Source: a virus. From it: a DNA stretch of 37,137 bases. This document shows, one piece after another, positions 1-8,487 of the stretch (positions within the stretch are counted from its first letter, which is position 1; every line of letters starts with the position of its first letter). The position numbers and the translations under genes were made by a program. Where the stretch lies: positions 1 through 37,137 of the IMG/VR virus record IMGVR_UViG_3300020185_000129; one strand, written 5' to 3'. The notes under the pieces are model-generated. The model did no database searches. It saw nothing but the letters and a program-made list of their open reading frames with translations, and had not been told where the DNA came from.

Positions 1-1
1 A

Positions 2-172
2 GAAACAAGTTTTGATGAAAACGGCGAGAGAGTAGAAACGCAACTTGCTTCGCCAGAAGCAGAAGGCGTTCAGTATGATCGCATGGTTCCGCTTCTTTTA
101 ATGCTTATGAAAGAACAGAAAGAGCAAATTGAAACACTACAGACCGAAGTAGCGGCACTTAAAGGAGCATAA
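2..172 (+). CDS. C-terminal end of a tail fibre/spike with an S74-type intramolecular chaperone (partial)
   Basis: Only the last 56 codons are present; the open frame runs in from the left edge. The visible segment has a Gln-Tyr-Asp-Arg-Met-Val-Pro-Leu-Leu core followed by a short helix ending in TEVAALKGA. This is the usual end of peptidase S74 (endosialidase-type) chaperone domains, where a VDYxxLVPxL segment precedes a C-terminal coiled coil that trimerises the fibre and is then cut off. The complete fibre at 35047-36900 ends almost the same way (AEVAALKA), so the phage probably carries two S74 fibres. The catalytic serine of this copy lies outside the window. The Shine-Dalgarno of the next gene (AAAGGAG) is formed by its final codons. 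Confidence 0.72.
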   Translation, partial: ETSFDENGERVETQLASPEAEGVQYDRMVPLLLMLMKEQKEQIETLQTEVAALKGA

Positions 173-175
173 AGA

Positions 176-535
176 ATGACAACAATTACATGGACAATTT
201 CATCACTAGACTACGTAGTATCTAAAGACGGTCTAGATAACGTAGCCACAGTAGTTCATTGGCGCTGCACAGGCGAAGATGCAGACGGTAACGTAGGTTC
301 AGCTTACGGCACCAAAGCTCTCCCTGACGCTTCTTCGGACGGCTTCATCCCTTGGGATAACATCACCGAGGAGACTGTATTAGGCTGGCTCGTAGCTGAG
401 ATGGCTACAAACAAGATGGACGACACGCCTACTGAGCAGGAGTCTGTAGAAGCCTCTATACAAGCTCAGATTGACGAGCAGGCTAACCCAACTCGTGGCT
501 CTGGCGCTCTTTGGGCGGCTCCTGTAGCGGTCTAA
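176..535 (+). CDS. Small conserved phage protein next to tail fibre (DUF7936-like)
   Basis: A 119-residue acidic protein. The N-terminus (TITWTISSLDY) is followed by VVHWRCTG, a GSAYGTKAL stretch and a helical EETVLGWLVAEM segment, and it ends in a Gln/Pro-containing tail (QIDEQANPTRGSGALWAAP). I recognise this pattern from small proteins beside fibre genes in many marine phages, which I believe are grouped as DUF7936; that name is from memory. It has no signal peptide or membrane segment, so it is probably a virion or fibre-associated protein. It starts at ATG 176 behind AAAGGAG and its stop overlaps the next start (TAATG). Confidence 0.6.
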   Translation: MTTITWTISSLDYVVSKDGLDNVATVVHWRCTGEDADGNVGSAYGTKALPDASSDGFIPWDNITEETVLGWLVAEMATNKMDDTPTEQESVEASIQAQIDEQANPTRGSGALWAAPVAV

Positions 536-675
536 TGAAGACTCTAGCAGCCTTGGTACTCGTGTTACTCGCTGGATGCTCAGGCACACTACGAGAGAAA
601 TCTACGATCTGTTTAGGCTTCTGTTCGCACACTGAAGTTGAAACTGAGACGCAAACAAAGGACATTAGAAAATGA
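535..675 (+). CDS. Small lipoprotein (46 aa), possibly lysis-associated
   Basis: The ORF starts at ATG 535, overlapping the preceding stop (TAATG), and ends in an ATGA overlap with the next gene, so it sits in a translationally coupled chain. The peptide begins MKTLAALVLVLLAGCSG, a type II signal peptide with lipobox LAGC, giving a mature lipoprotein of about 33 residues. It lies just upstream of a holin cassette, where small outer-membrane lipoproteins often act as o-spanins. It lacks the proline-rich body typical of Rz1 and no i-spanin partner is obvious, so the spanin role is only a suggestion. Confidence 0.62.
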   Translation: MKTLAALVLVLLAGCSGTLREKSTICLGFCSHTEVETETQTKDIRK

Positions 676-986
676 AAGCATTAACTTTTCTGTTAGCTTT
701 AGTAGCTTTTAACGTGACAGCCGCAGAAATTTACTTAGCTGACGGTACTGTTATTGATTTGCCTGTAGGCTCCAAGGTTTACGTTGAAGAAAATACTGTA
801 TGGACGTTTACTAGGTTTAACGAAGGTGGCTTTGACTTGCGTCCGTTGACTCCTGTTGTAGAGGTTACAGAGGTCTGTGTAGACAATAGCCTCACCTTCG
901 GCGGTAACTCGGCTGTCTGCGAAGAAGAAGTAATCGTAGAAGAAGAGTGCGATCCTTTCACCTTTGGCGGCTCTGGTGGTTGCTGA
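672..986 (+). CDS. Exported protein of unknown function carrying two TFGG motifs
   Basis: 104 residues. Residues 1-18 (MKALTFLLALVAFNVTAA) form a clear Sec signal peptide, so the mature protein of about 86 residues acts in the periplasm or beyond. A short beta-rich part (IYLADGTVIDLPVGSKVYV) is followed by an acidic, cysteine-containing tail with two copies of a short motif, SLTFGGNS and PFTFGGSG, each bracketed by cysteines (five in all, including the final residue). The same motif recurs in the large acidic protein at 1659-3803, which suggests that both proteins contact one partner. It overlaps the lipoprotein stop by ATGA. No family recognised. Confidence 0.6.
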   Translation: MKALTFLLALVAFNVTAAEIYLADGTVIDLPVGSKVYVEENTVWTFTRFNEGGFDLRPLTPVVEVTEVCVDNSLTFGGNSAVCEEEVIVEEECDPFTFGGSGGC

Positions 987-988
987 CA

Positions 989-1261
989 GTGGAAGTCAGT
1001 GAGTTCAGAATAGAGCGTATGGAGAAGGCTTTAGACAAAGTGTGCGAGGCCGTTAGTCAGATTGCTGTAGTTGACGAAAGACTTTTATCGTTACTCAGCA
1101 GAATGGAACGATTTGAGAAACGTCTTGACGAGCAAGAAGACAAAGTTATTGAGTTATCAGAAGATGTTATTCTTAACTCTAAATTAATAAAGACTAGTGA
1201 AAGATTCTTTTGGATAGGTGTCAGTGCTGTGGCATCGTTTGTTGTTTACATGGTGCGCTAA
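989..1261 (+). CDS. Coiled-coil protein with C-terminal membrane segment; putative second holin or XhlA-like protein
   Basis: The frame is open upstream of 989, but GTG 989 is the most natural start because it lies two bases after the previous stop; ATG 1019 is an alternative. From GTG the product is 90 residues. Residues about 5-65 form an amphipathic coiled coil (IERMEKALDKVCEAV, LLSLLSRMERFEKRLDEQED), followed by one hydrophobic segment near the C-terminus (FFWIGVSAVASFVVYMV). This architecture is that of XhlA/hemolysin-like phage proteins and other single-TM lysis proteins. Its stop overlaps the start of the 3-TM holin (TAATG). Role assigned from architecture and position. Confidence 0.55.
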   Translation: MEVSEFRIERMEKALDKVCEAVSQIAVVDERLLSLLSRMERFEKRLDEQEDKVIELSEDVILNSKLIKTSERFFWIGVSAVASFVVYMVR

Positions 1262-1659
1262 TGCTTGAGCTACTGGTCGGCCCAGTTACTTCTTTACTTG
1301 ATAAGTTCATCCCGGACTCAGATGAAAGGAGCAGACTTGCCCATGAAATATCTACGATGGCTGAAAGACACGCTCAAGAGTTGGCTAAGGCCCAGATTGC
1401 GGTTAACAAAGAAGAAGCTAAAAGTTCTTCGCTCTTTGTGTCTGGCTGGCGTCCAGCGGTTGGGTGGGTCTGTGTTAGCGGAATGGCATTTAATTTTATC
1501 TGCGTCCCTCTTGGGAATTTTACCCTTACTCTATCTGGTGTGGATGTTTTTTTGCCAGCCTTGGATCTTAGTCAAATGATGCCAGTGCTTATGGGTATGT
1601 TGGGTTTAGGAGCCATGCGTTCCTTTGAGAAAGCCAAAGGCTGTGCGAGGGATAAATAA
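1261..1659 (+). CDS. Holin of the three-TM (GTA holin) type
   Basis: 132 residues from ATG 1261, which overlaps the upstream stop. An N-terminal amphipathic helix (LVGPVTSLLDKFIPD) and a charged helical stretch lead to a GWRPAVGWVCV segment, then hydrophobic spans around residues 65-85 and 95-118 (DLSQMMPVLMGMLGLGAMRSFEK). The GWRPxxGW signature followed by a GLGAMRSxEK end is what I recognise from the phage 3TM holin family (PF11351). It would form inner-membrane lesions that let the M15 endolysin (26105-26446) reach the cell wall. It is separated from that endolysin by most of the late arm. The next gene overlaps its stop (TAATG). Confidence 0.75.
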   Translation: MLELLVGPVTSLLDKFIPDSDERSRLAHEISTMAERHAQELAKAQIAVNKEEAKSSSLFVSGWRPAVGWVCVSGMAFNFICVPLGNFTLTLSGVDVFLPALDLSQMMPVLMGMLGLGAMRSFEKAKGCARDK

Positions 1660-3803
1660 TGTCTGAATCAGATTTTACATTTGGCGGGTCGTCTAATAAA
1701 GATAACACACCCCAACAAGAAGACAGCGGCACATATACAATGATTCTTCATCAAGAGACTGGCGATAACGCTGTAAGTCTTTTTGGTGCTACAGGTGAAG
1801 ATACACAGGCTCTTAGCTGGTCACCTACTCAAGTTACAGAAAGCGACCTTAGAAGCATATACGGAGAAAGCAATAACCTTCAAAACGTCTTTGGATCTTT
1901 TGACAGATACATGGATTACATTGAAGAATCCTCTGACATGATTGAGGCGCAGGACTGGTTTTCTCAAGAAGGCATTGACCAGACTACAGCAGCGGAAGAG
2001 CAACAAGAAGAAGACGACTTAGCTTTTGGGCCGGGACAACAGACGCCAGAAGACGACACACAGCAGTCAGACGCTAACGCTCGTCAAGGTGCTTATGCTT
2101 CTTGGATGAACAGCGCAGAAAACCAAGCGTTAATGAACAAGTACGGAATCCCTACAGAAGAGTTTACTAACGAGAAAGGCGATAGATTCCGTTGGACAGG
2201 TACAGGATTTGCACGTACCTACAAGTTAGACAGGACAGACTTTGGCGATTACGTAGCAGCCGCAGGCGCTTCTGCGTTGATGTTAGCTGCTCCGCAACTT
2301 GCTGCTGCTTTAGTAAACACAGGAATGACGGCAGCTTCAGCAGGTGCTTTAGCAAGCGGCACGTTAAGTCTTGCAAGTCAAGCAGCTACTACAGGTAACG
2401 TAGATTTAGATACGGTTATTCAAGACGCTCTTAGCGGCGCTGCTGGTGGTCTGTTTGGAGATGCTAACGAAGTAACGTCTATTGGCGCTGGCGATATAGC
2501 TAATGCTATAAGGGACGCCATAAATGATGTATCTAACGGAGAGTTTGGCGGGGATTACGGAGACATTGTTTGGCAGGATGTAGACGTTACTGATGTACTT
2601 GGTGATCTTCAAATACAGATTCCAGATTATACAGTCACCGAAGAAACAGAAGAAGCCGCTGCTGCTGCTGAAGAAGCCGCTGCTGCTGAAGAGGCTGCTG
2701 AAGAAGATGTTGCTGAAGAAGAAACTGTTGAAGAAGAAACTGCTGCTGAAGAAGGCGAAGATGAGTTAGGGTTTGGCGGCGCTGCTACTACTAAAGACAC
2801 TGAAGAAGAAGTTGAAGTTGAAGAAGAAGAAGAAGGTAGATTTGTCTATGAGGGCAATGGTGTTTTTAGAGACACGCAATCTGGAACGAACGATAGGTGG
2901 TTTATTCCAGACGTTGGCGACTTAGAAGTAGGCAGTACTGTAGGTGATGATTACTTAGAAAATAACAACGCCACAGTATATGAAGGCGAACTAGACGACG
3001 AAGAAATTGATGTATTTACAGACACTACGGACGAAGGCGAAGATGATTTTACATTCGGCGGTTCGACTACTAAAGACGCTGAAGAAGAAGTTGAAGTTGT
3101 AGAAGAAGAAGAAGAAGTTGTAGAAGAAGATCCTGAGACTGCTAAAGACGTTGCAGAGCAATTATTAAAAGATACTGCTAATGACGATACTGAAGGCGGC
3201 CTTACGTTTGGCGGTGCAGATACTAAAGACGCTGAAGAAGAAGTTGAAGTTGAAGAAGAAGAAGGCGAAGCTGACGGCACTGCTGACGACAAGGACGGCG
3301 AAACTGAATTAGACATAACGTTAGACGCAACCAAGGACGGCGAAGCTGACGGCATTGCTAACGACAAGGACGGCGAAGCTGACGGCACTGCTGACGACAA
3401 GGACGGTGAAGCTGACGGCACTGTTGACGACAAGGACGGCGAAGTTGAAGAAGACGGCTTAACCTTCGGTGGCGACTCTAATACTAAAGACGGTGAATCT
3501 GACGGCACTGCTGATGGTGACAAAGATGGTGAATCTGACGGCACTGCTGATGGTGACAAAGACGGTGAATCTGACGGCACTGCTGATGGTGACAAAGACG
3601 GTGACGGCGAAGAACAAGCAGAGTCTTTGTTTGGTTTAACTAAAGACGGCGGTGGCGGCGGTCTTGGAGGTGTTGGTACTTTTAAGCCTTTCATGGCAGG
3701 TATCTCTTACGAAGCGCCGACAGTGCAGAACATAATCCAATCACCTAATACAGATTATATGGCAGAACTAAACAAGATCATTAACAAGGGCATGTTAGTA
3801 TGA
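1659..3803 (+). CDS. Large acidic repeat protein with TFGG motifs, probable virion component
   Basis: 714 residues, with no enzymatic domain recognised. Residues 1-190 are a mixed, probably folded region. Residues about 190-250 are an Ala/Gly-rich hydrophobic segment (ALMLAAPQLAAALV) reminiscent of membrane-inserting ejection proteins. From about 325 to 665 the protein is low complexity: Glu/Ala and Val-Glu runs, then Asp/Gly repeats of the DKDGEADGTAD and DKDGESDGTADG types. A short motif of the form DFTFGGS or GLTFGG recurs at the N-terminus and ahead of each acidic block. The last 50 residues (Gly-rich, then IIQSPNTDYMAELNKIINKG) look folded again. It lies between the holin and the tail adaptor with overlapping starts and stops, so a tail or internal virion role is likely but unproven. 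Confidence 0.6.
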   Translation: MSESDFTFGGSSNKDNTPQQEDSGTYTMILHQETGDNAVSLFGATGEDTQALSWSPTQVTESDLRSIYGESNNLQNVFGSFDRYMDYIEESSDMIEAQDWFSQEGIDQTTAAEEQQEEDDLAFGPGQQTPEDDTQQSDANARQGAYASWMNSAENQALMNKYGIPTEEFTNEKGDRFRWTGTGFARTYKLDRTDFGDYVAAAGASALMLAAPQLAAALVNTGMTAASAGALASGTLSLASQAATTGNVDLDTVIQDALSGAAGGLFGDANEVTSIGAGDIANAIRDAINDVSNGEFGGDYGDIVWQDVDVTDVLGDLQIQIPDYTVTEETEEAAAAAEEAAAAEEAAEEDVAEEETVEEETAAEEGEDELGFGGAATTKDTEEEVEVEEEEEGRFVYEGNGVFRDTQSGTNDRWFIPDVGDLEVGSTVGDDYLENNNATVYEGELDDEEIDVFTDTTDEGEDDFTFGGSTTKDAEEEVEVVEEEEEVVEEDPETAKDVAEQLLKDTANDDTEGGLTFGGADTKDAEEEVEVEEEEGEADGTADDKDGETELDITLDATKDGEADGIANDKDGEADGTADDKDGEADGTVDDKDGEVEEDGLTFGGDSNTKDGESDGTADGDKDGESDGTADGDKDGESDGTADGDKDGDGEEQAESLFGLTKDGGGGGLGGVGTFKPFMAGISYEAPTVQNIIQSPNTDYMAELNKIINKGMLV
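3279..3608 (+). repeat. Tandem 33-bp and 36-bp coding repeats
   Basis: Four copies of a 33-bp unit encoding EADGTADDKDG or close variants (around 3270, 3340, 3375 and 3408) are followed, after a TFGG segment, by three nearly identical 36-bp units encoding ESDGTADGDKDG (3493-3600). The 36-bp units are almost identical at the DNA level, so they arose by recent duplication and are likely length-variable. Confidence 0.85.
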
Positions 3804-4444
3804 CATATTTAGAATTAGTAAACAACGTCCTTAGAAGGATACGAGAAGAAGAAGTTGCCAGCGTAAGCTCTACTACCTACAGCAAGATGATAGGGGACTT
3901 TGTTAACGACGCTAAAAAACTTGTAGAGACTTCTTGGGACTGGTCAGCTTTACGTACTACGTTAACGATTACAACTTCGGCAGACATATTTAACTATGTG
4001 CTTACAGGCAGTCAGAACCGTATTAAAGCATTGGATGTCATTAACGATACTTCTAACTTTTTTATGGAGTACCGTACTTCTAAGTGGTTTGACAATGAAT
4101 ACCTCAATCAAACTCCCGCGCGTGGAGCGCCACAGTTCTACACGTACAATGGTGTTGACTCCCAAGGTGATTCACAAATAGATGTATACCCAAAGCCTGA
4201 CGGAGTTTACACGCTAAGATTTAACTGCGTCTTGCGTAACGATGACTTGTCAGCAAACACAGATAGCATGTTAATTCCAGCAATGCCTGTAATACATCTT
4301 GCAGTAGCCCTAGCAGCGCGTGAGAGAGGCGAGACAGGCGGTACATCAACACCTGAGTACTTTGCTATAGCCAACCAGTATCTGTCTGACGCTATCGCTC
4401 TGGACGCACAGAAGCACCCTTACGAAACTGATTGGTATTCATAA
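3800..4444 (+). CDS. Head-tail adaptor / tail tubular protein A (T7 gp11-like)
   Basis: 214 residues, close to the T7 gp11 and P22 gp4 size class. The N-terminal helices (YLELVNNVLRRIREEEV, MIGDFVNDAKKLVETSWDWSALR) and the later IDVYPKPDGVYTLRFNCV strand segment plus a C-terminal helical AVALAARERGE region match the usual adaptor pattern in podoviruses. The protein would sit under the portal ring and bind the nozzle. Its start overlaps the stop of the acidic protein (ATGA), and the nozzle gene follows after 13 bases, which is the standard A-B order. Confidence 0.82.
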   Translation: MTYLELVNNVLRRIREEEVASVSSTTYSKMIGDFVNDAKKLVETSWDWSALRTTLTITTSADIFNYVLTGSQNRIKALDVINDTSNFFMEYRTSKWFDNEYLNQTPARGAPQFYTYNGVDSQGDSQIDVYPKPDGVYTLRFNCVLRNDDLSANTDSMLIPAMPVIHLAVALAARERGETGGTSTPEYFAIANQYLSDAIALDAQKHPYETDWYS

Positions 4445-4457
4445 TAGGAGCTAGTGT

Positions 4458-5975
4458 ATGGCCCAGCCACTACAAAGTATTAACCTAGTTGCTCCTGCGT
4501 TTAAGGGTATCAACACTGAGGACTCGCCTTTAGCTCAAGACCCGTCGTTTGCAGATGTTGCAGATAACGCTGTCATTGATAAGCGCGGTCGGATTGCTGC
4601 GCGTGAAGGCTTGGACACGATAACAACAAATAAAACTGCACTAGGCACAGACTACATACATTCTATACATGAGTTTTTTGATGGCTCTGGTAACGAAAAG
4701 GTATTTAGTTTTGGTAACGATAAAATACTTTCTGGCACAACTACGCTAGTAGATGAAACGCCGGGAAGTTATACTATTGCTGAAAATAACTGGCGCTCTG
4801 TTAACTTTAATAATGCAGCGTACTTTTTCCAAAGGGGACAAGAGCCTCTTATCTATACACACGCTGGTGGTGTCCAGACTTTTGCTGCTTATACAGGCGG
4901 CGCAACACCTACGTACCTCTGGTGCAACGAAGCATTAGCGGCTTACGGTAGACTTTGGGTAACCGACAGCAACATAGACGCACAAGTTATATACTGGTCT
5001 GACTTGCTCATTGGTACAGATTTTACTGGAGGATCGTCAGGCTCTATAGATATTTCTAAGGCTTGGCCTGATGGTGCAGACAGTATTATAGGATTAGCTG
5101 CTCACAACAATCTTTTAATTATTTTTGGCAAGCACAGCATCGTTGTATACCAAGGCGCTGACTCGCCAGCTACTATGTCAATCGCTGACACAGTTCCGGG
5201 TGTTGGCTGTGTGTGTCGAAACTCTATACAGCACATCGGTACTGACGTTTTATTCTTGGACGACACGGGCCTTAGGAGCTTTGGTAGAACGATACAAGAG
5301 AAGTCAATGCCTATTAGCGATCTTAGCGGCAACGTCAAGACAGAATTCATTGAAACTATTGCCAATCGACAGGGACATGTAGCGACCATCTACTCACCAG
5401 ACAATACGTTTTACCTTGTGTCGTTTGCCTCTAACAACCTTACGTACTGTTTTGATCTTAAAGGCACTACAGAAAACGGATCGTACAGAGTTACACGTTG
5501 GCCTAGTTCAGCTTTCTTTTCTTTTGAAGTCCTAAGAAACGGTCAGTTTTTGGTAGGTAATACTTTTGGATTGAGCGAATACTCAGGTTACTCTGACAAC
5601 GGATCTTCTTATCGCTTTAGATACTATAGCCCCGGTCTGACCTTTGGTGATCCATCAAAGCTAAAGATTCTAAAGAAGCTTAGGCCCACTATCGTAGGCG
5701 CTAACTCAGCCACAGTGTTTATTAACTGGGCTTATGACTTTGAAACTTCGTACAGAACTCAAGAATATACAGTAGGCAACCAACAGCCAGCTTTCTATAA
5801 TGTTAGCGAGTTTGCGGTTGGTGAGTTTACAGGCGGTACTTTAGTGTCTCGACGCGCTATTAATACGACAGGCGACGGCAGCGTGATCACCATAGGGCTT
5901 GAGTCAGACATCAACGGTTTTGCATTATCACTACAAGAAATTAACGTACTAGCATTAATAGGTAAAACACTATGA
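4458..5975 (+). CDS. Tail nozzle / tail tubular protein B-like
   Basis: 505 residues, beta-rich throughout, beginning INLVAPAFKGINTEDSP followed by DNAVIDKRGRIAAREGL. This N-terminus is typical of the podovirus nozzle (stabilisation) family, which starts by describing passage through a tube and is built as a beta-propeller. The middle contains repeated hydrophobic beta blades (LIIFGKHSIVVYQG, DVLFLDDTGLRSFG, NGQFLVGNTFGLSEY). It forms the lower tail tube in a complex with the adaptor encoded just upstream. The start is ATG 4458 behind AGGAG; the stop overlaps the next gene by ATGA. Confidence 0.78.
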   Translation: MAQPLQSINLVAPAFKGINTEDSPLAQDPSFADVADNAVIDKRGRIAAREGLDTITTNKTALGTDYIHSIHEFFDGSGNEKVFSFGNDKILSGTTTLVDETPGSYTIAENNWRSVNFNNAAYFFQRGQEPLIYTHAGGVQTFAAYTGGATPTYLWCNEALAAYGRLWVTDSNIDAQVIYWSDLLIGTDFTGGSSGSIDISKAWPDGADSIIGLAAHNNLLIIFGKHSIVVYQGADSPATMSIADTVPGVGCVCRNSIQHIGTDVLFLDDTGLRSFGRTIQEKSMPISDLSGNVKTEFIETIANRQGHVATIYSPDNTFYLVSFASNNLTYCFDLKGTTENGSYRVTRWPSSAFFSFEVLRNGQFLVGNTFGLSEYSGYSDNGSSYRFRYYSPGLTFGDPSKLKILKKLRPTIVGANSATVFINWAYDFETSYRTQEYTVGNQQPAFYNVSEFAVGEFTGGTLVSRRAINTTGDGSVITIGLESDINGFALSLQEINVLALIGKTL

Positions 5976-6205
5976 GCAACTATACCCCGACGACAGACTT
6001 TGCCGCTAAGGATTCTTTGCCTTCTGGAGACAGTGGCAAGATCATTCGTGGTACAGAGTTCAGCACAGAGTTTACTAACATAGCAACCGCAGTAGCGTCC
6101 AAGGCTAACACGGCAAGCCCTACGTTTACTGGAACTGTAACGATACCTGCCCTTACGTTTACGGGTACGTTAACGACAGGAACAATTGACGGAGGTAATT
6201 ACTAA
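5972..6205 (+). CDS. Small tail-tip/fibre-like protein
   Basis: 77 residues. The N-terminal part (TTDFAAKDSLPSGDSGKIIRGTEFSTEFTNIATAVASK) is a widespread phage structural motif, seen as a fibre-attachment segment in which a KIIKGxEF stretch precedes AI..K. The rest is Thr/Gly-rich beta repeats ending GTIDGGNY, as in fibre tips. The protein at 33949-35046 ends similarly (STVDGGTY). The Gly-Gly codons also form the GGAGGT ribosome-binding site of the next gene. Likely a minor tail protein. Confidence 0.6.
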   Translation: MSNYTPTTDFAAKDSLPSGDSGKIIRGTEFSTEFTNIATAVASKANTASPTFTGTVTIPALTFTGTLTTGTIDGGNY

Positions 6206-7272
6206 TGAGCTTACAAGCATTTCTAACAAGTCTAGGCAAAGGCCTCGGCACTGCTGCTGGTAGCATAGGCACTTCAATTGTTGACAACGCAGGTAGTGTT
6301 GGTTTAGGCGCTGGCGGTTTACTGCTTGCTAAAGAAGCCTACGACAGGCTAGGCGACATAGGCGATCAAGCTCTTGTGGGTTCTCAAATTGAAGGGCCAG
6401 ACGGTACGATGGTAAACGTGCCCGGAGCATTAGACATTGCACAGCTTGGTCTTGATCAGACACAGTTCCAGCCTTACGGTGTAACCTCATCTACTGGCAG
6501 TAAGTTTGGTTTCCAGCCTACCTATGATGCGCAAGGTACAATAACAGGATACGGTACTACGCAAACTCTGTCGCCTGAGGAGCAGGCGCTACAAGGTATG
6601 CTTATGGGGCAAGCAGGCACTACCTTAGGCGCTTCTCCGTATGGTCAAGCGGCTGGTAGAACAGCAGCAGAGCAAGCTTACGGTCTCGGTACTGGATTTA
6701 TGGCTTCTGCTGGCATGCCTACAGCGGGTCGAGAAGCTGAAGTGTACGATAGAATACGCGCAGTCCAGCAGCCAGAGGAAGAACGTCAGCGCATGGCGCT
6801 AGAGGAGAGACTGTTTAACCAAGGACGCTCAGGTGTCTCTACTAACATGTACGGCGGTACGCCTGAGCAGCTTGCGATGGCTAAAGCGCAGGGTGAAGCA
6901 CAGAACGCAGCGGCGTTATCTGCGATACAGCAGGGTCAAGCAGAGCAGATGCAGCAGGCCAAGCTTGGTCAAGCGTTTACAGGCATGGGTTCTCAGTTGT
7001 CTGCACAAGACTTGGCACTGTTAGGTGGACAGCAACAGCTAGGTTTGGGCGCGCTTGCAGGCTCTTACGTACCACAGGCTCAGTTGTTAGCAGCCATGCA
7101 AGGCAGTGAGCTTTACCCACAGCTACAGCAGAAGGGACAACTCTACGGTTCTGGCTTGTTTGGTGAAGCGGCTATGGGCGGGCTTGAAGCGCAGCTTGGC
7201 GCTGGTCTTGGGCAGGCTAACCTGATGGGACAGCTTGGTAGTGGTTTGTTAGGCGGCGCGTTTAAAATCTAA
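6205..7272 (+). CDS. Internal virion / ejection protein (small, Gly/Gln/Ala-rich)
   Basis: 355 residues. An N-terminal Gly-rich hydrophobic part (residues about 10-45, GKGLGTAAGSIGTSIVDNAG) is followed by a middle segment with Glu/Arg helices (EEERQRMALEERLFNQGRSG) and a long Gln/Ala/Gly-rich helical region. Such Gln-rich, Gly-punctuated proteins between the tail nozzle and the very large ejection protein correspond in position to T7 gp14-class proteins that enter the host envelope. Sequence identity with T7 is not visible; the role is from position and composition. Start ATG 6205 has GGAGGT upstream. Confidence 0.6.
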   Translation: MSLQAFLTSLGKGLGTAAGSIGTSIVDNAGSVGLGAGGLLLAKEAYDRLGDIGDQALVGSQIEGPDGTMVNVPGALDIAQLGLDQTQFQPYGVTSSTGSKFGFQPTYDAQGTITGYGTTQTLSPEEQALQGMLMGQAGTTLGASPYGQAAGRTAAEQAYGLGTGFMASAGMPTAGREAEVYDRIRAVQQPEEERQRMALEERLFNQGRSGVSTNMYGGTPEQLAMAKAQGEAQNAAALSAIQQGQAEQMQQAKLGQAFTGMGSQLSAQDLALLGGQQQLGLGALAGSYVPQAQLLAAMQGSELYPQLQQKGQLYGSGLFGEAAMGGLEAQLGAGLGQANLMGQLGSGLLGGAFKI

Positions 7273-7284
7273 GGAGATTTAGTA

Positions 7285-8487
7285 ATGGCTAAATTTGGAC
7301 AGAGTTTTATACAATCCCTAACGAATCCGGGATACAGTCAAGGCATGTTTGAGCTTGGCAGCGCAATTGGTCAGGCTCCTGCTTTGGCTAAAGAGAAAAA
7401 GGCTAAACAAGGAATGTTGCAACTCGTTCAAGAGGCTTTGATCAGTAACGATCCTACTGTCATGGAGGACGCGGGTAAGAAGATATTTCAAACCGACCCA
7501 GATATGGGAGCACAGTTAATACAGGGAGCGCAGAAACTACGCACAACAGCGCAGGCGGGACGTACAAGTAGAGGTCTTCAGGGTGGCTTGACAGCAATAC
7601 AAGCAGCGGCCACTAGAGGAGTTCCTCTTGCAGACTTGAAAGAAGCACAACAGTCTGTGATTAGCCTTGGCGGTACTCAAGACCAGATTTCTGATGCGTA
7701 TAAGGCAGGCATTCCTGAGGCTGAAGAAGCTGATGACCTTTCGCTAACTACTTCTACTATTCTTATTGACAATGTTCCTACTGTAGTGCAGACAGCGACT
7801 AACAAAAAAACTGGGCAGATTGTCAGTCAAAACACTATCGGTACTACTGAGGGTAAAGGCAAAGGTGAAAGCAAGAAAGGCTTGACAGCTTTATTTGCAG
7901 AGCAAGGGGTAGAAGTTGACTTAGACACTGTTGATGGTATACGCGCAGCACGTAACGTCGCGCTTACAGATTTAAGTAACGCTTCACTTGCTGGTCTTTT
8001 AGACGACATGCTTGTTAGAAAGCTTCCCATGAACGCTGCTGATTCTGTGAAGATGGTGCGTGACTCTGATCCTGCCTTTGCACTTAACGAAGAGCTTGTT
8101 GAGAAAGCAGGACGATTTAAAATTCTTAGTGCTTTAGGCAAAGACGATGTAGCAGGCGTTGCAGCTTTGATTGAAAGAACTGTTACGTCAACAACAGAAA
8201 ATGATCTACGCGCTGTTGCAGAGTTGGACAGATTTAGAGGGTCTAAAGACATTAAGCAGGCGCTTACAGACTGGGGACTTGGGCTTGCGGCAGGTAGGCT
8301 TTCTGAAGACACCATTAGTGAGTACACCCAAATTATGACAGGTCTTGAAACGCTCGCTAAAAACAGAATAAGCGACAGCATTGATAGGTTGTCAGTTGCA
8401 GCGGTAACAGAGAAAGAGCAGGCAGCTATAGATACCGCACGTAAGTACTTTGGTCTTGAGGACAGCGTGGAGATTATAAATCAATGA
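7285..8487 (+). CDS. Internal virion / ejection protein, middle of the trio
   Basis: 400 residues, mostly alpha-helical and soluble, beginning AKFGQSFIQSLTNPGYSQGMFELG. It has many short amphipathic helices and no enzyme motif that I can see. It lies between the gp14-like and the 917-residue ejection proteins, the place of T7 gp15. Start ATG 7285 follows AAGGAG with good spacing, and the stop overlaps the next ATG, so the three genes are translationally linked. Function from position only. Confidence 0.55.
   Translation: MAKFGQSFIQSLTNPGYSQGMFELGSAIGQAPALAKEKKAKQGMLQLVQEALISNDPTVMEDAGKKIFQTDPDMGAQLIQGAQKLRTTAQAGRTSRGLQGGLTAIQAAATRGVPLADLKEAQQSVISLGGTQDQISDAYKAGIPEAEEADDLSLTTSTILIDNVPTVVQTATNKKTGQIVSQNTIGTTEGKGKGESKKGLTALFAEQGVEVDLDTVDGIRAARNVALTDLSNASLAGLLDDMLVRKLPMNAADSVKMVRDSDPAFALNEELVEKAGRFKILSALGKDDVAGVAALIERTVTSTTENDLRAVAELDRFRGSKDIKQALTDWGLGLAAGRLSEDTISEYTQIMTGLETLAKNRISDSIDRLSVAAVTEKEQAAIDTARKYFGLEDSVEIINQ

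Noticed and set aside
2951-3694. Long minus-strand ORF (247 aa, Ser/Pro-rich) opposite the acidic repeat gene
   Set aside because: It mirrors the GAA/GAC-rich repeat codons of the plus strand, has no ribosome site and lies against the transcription direction of the arm.
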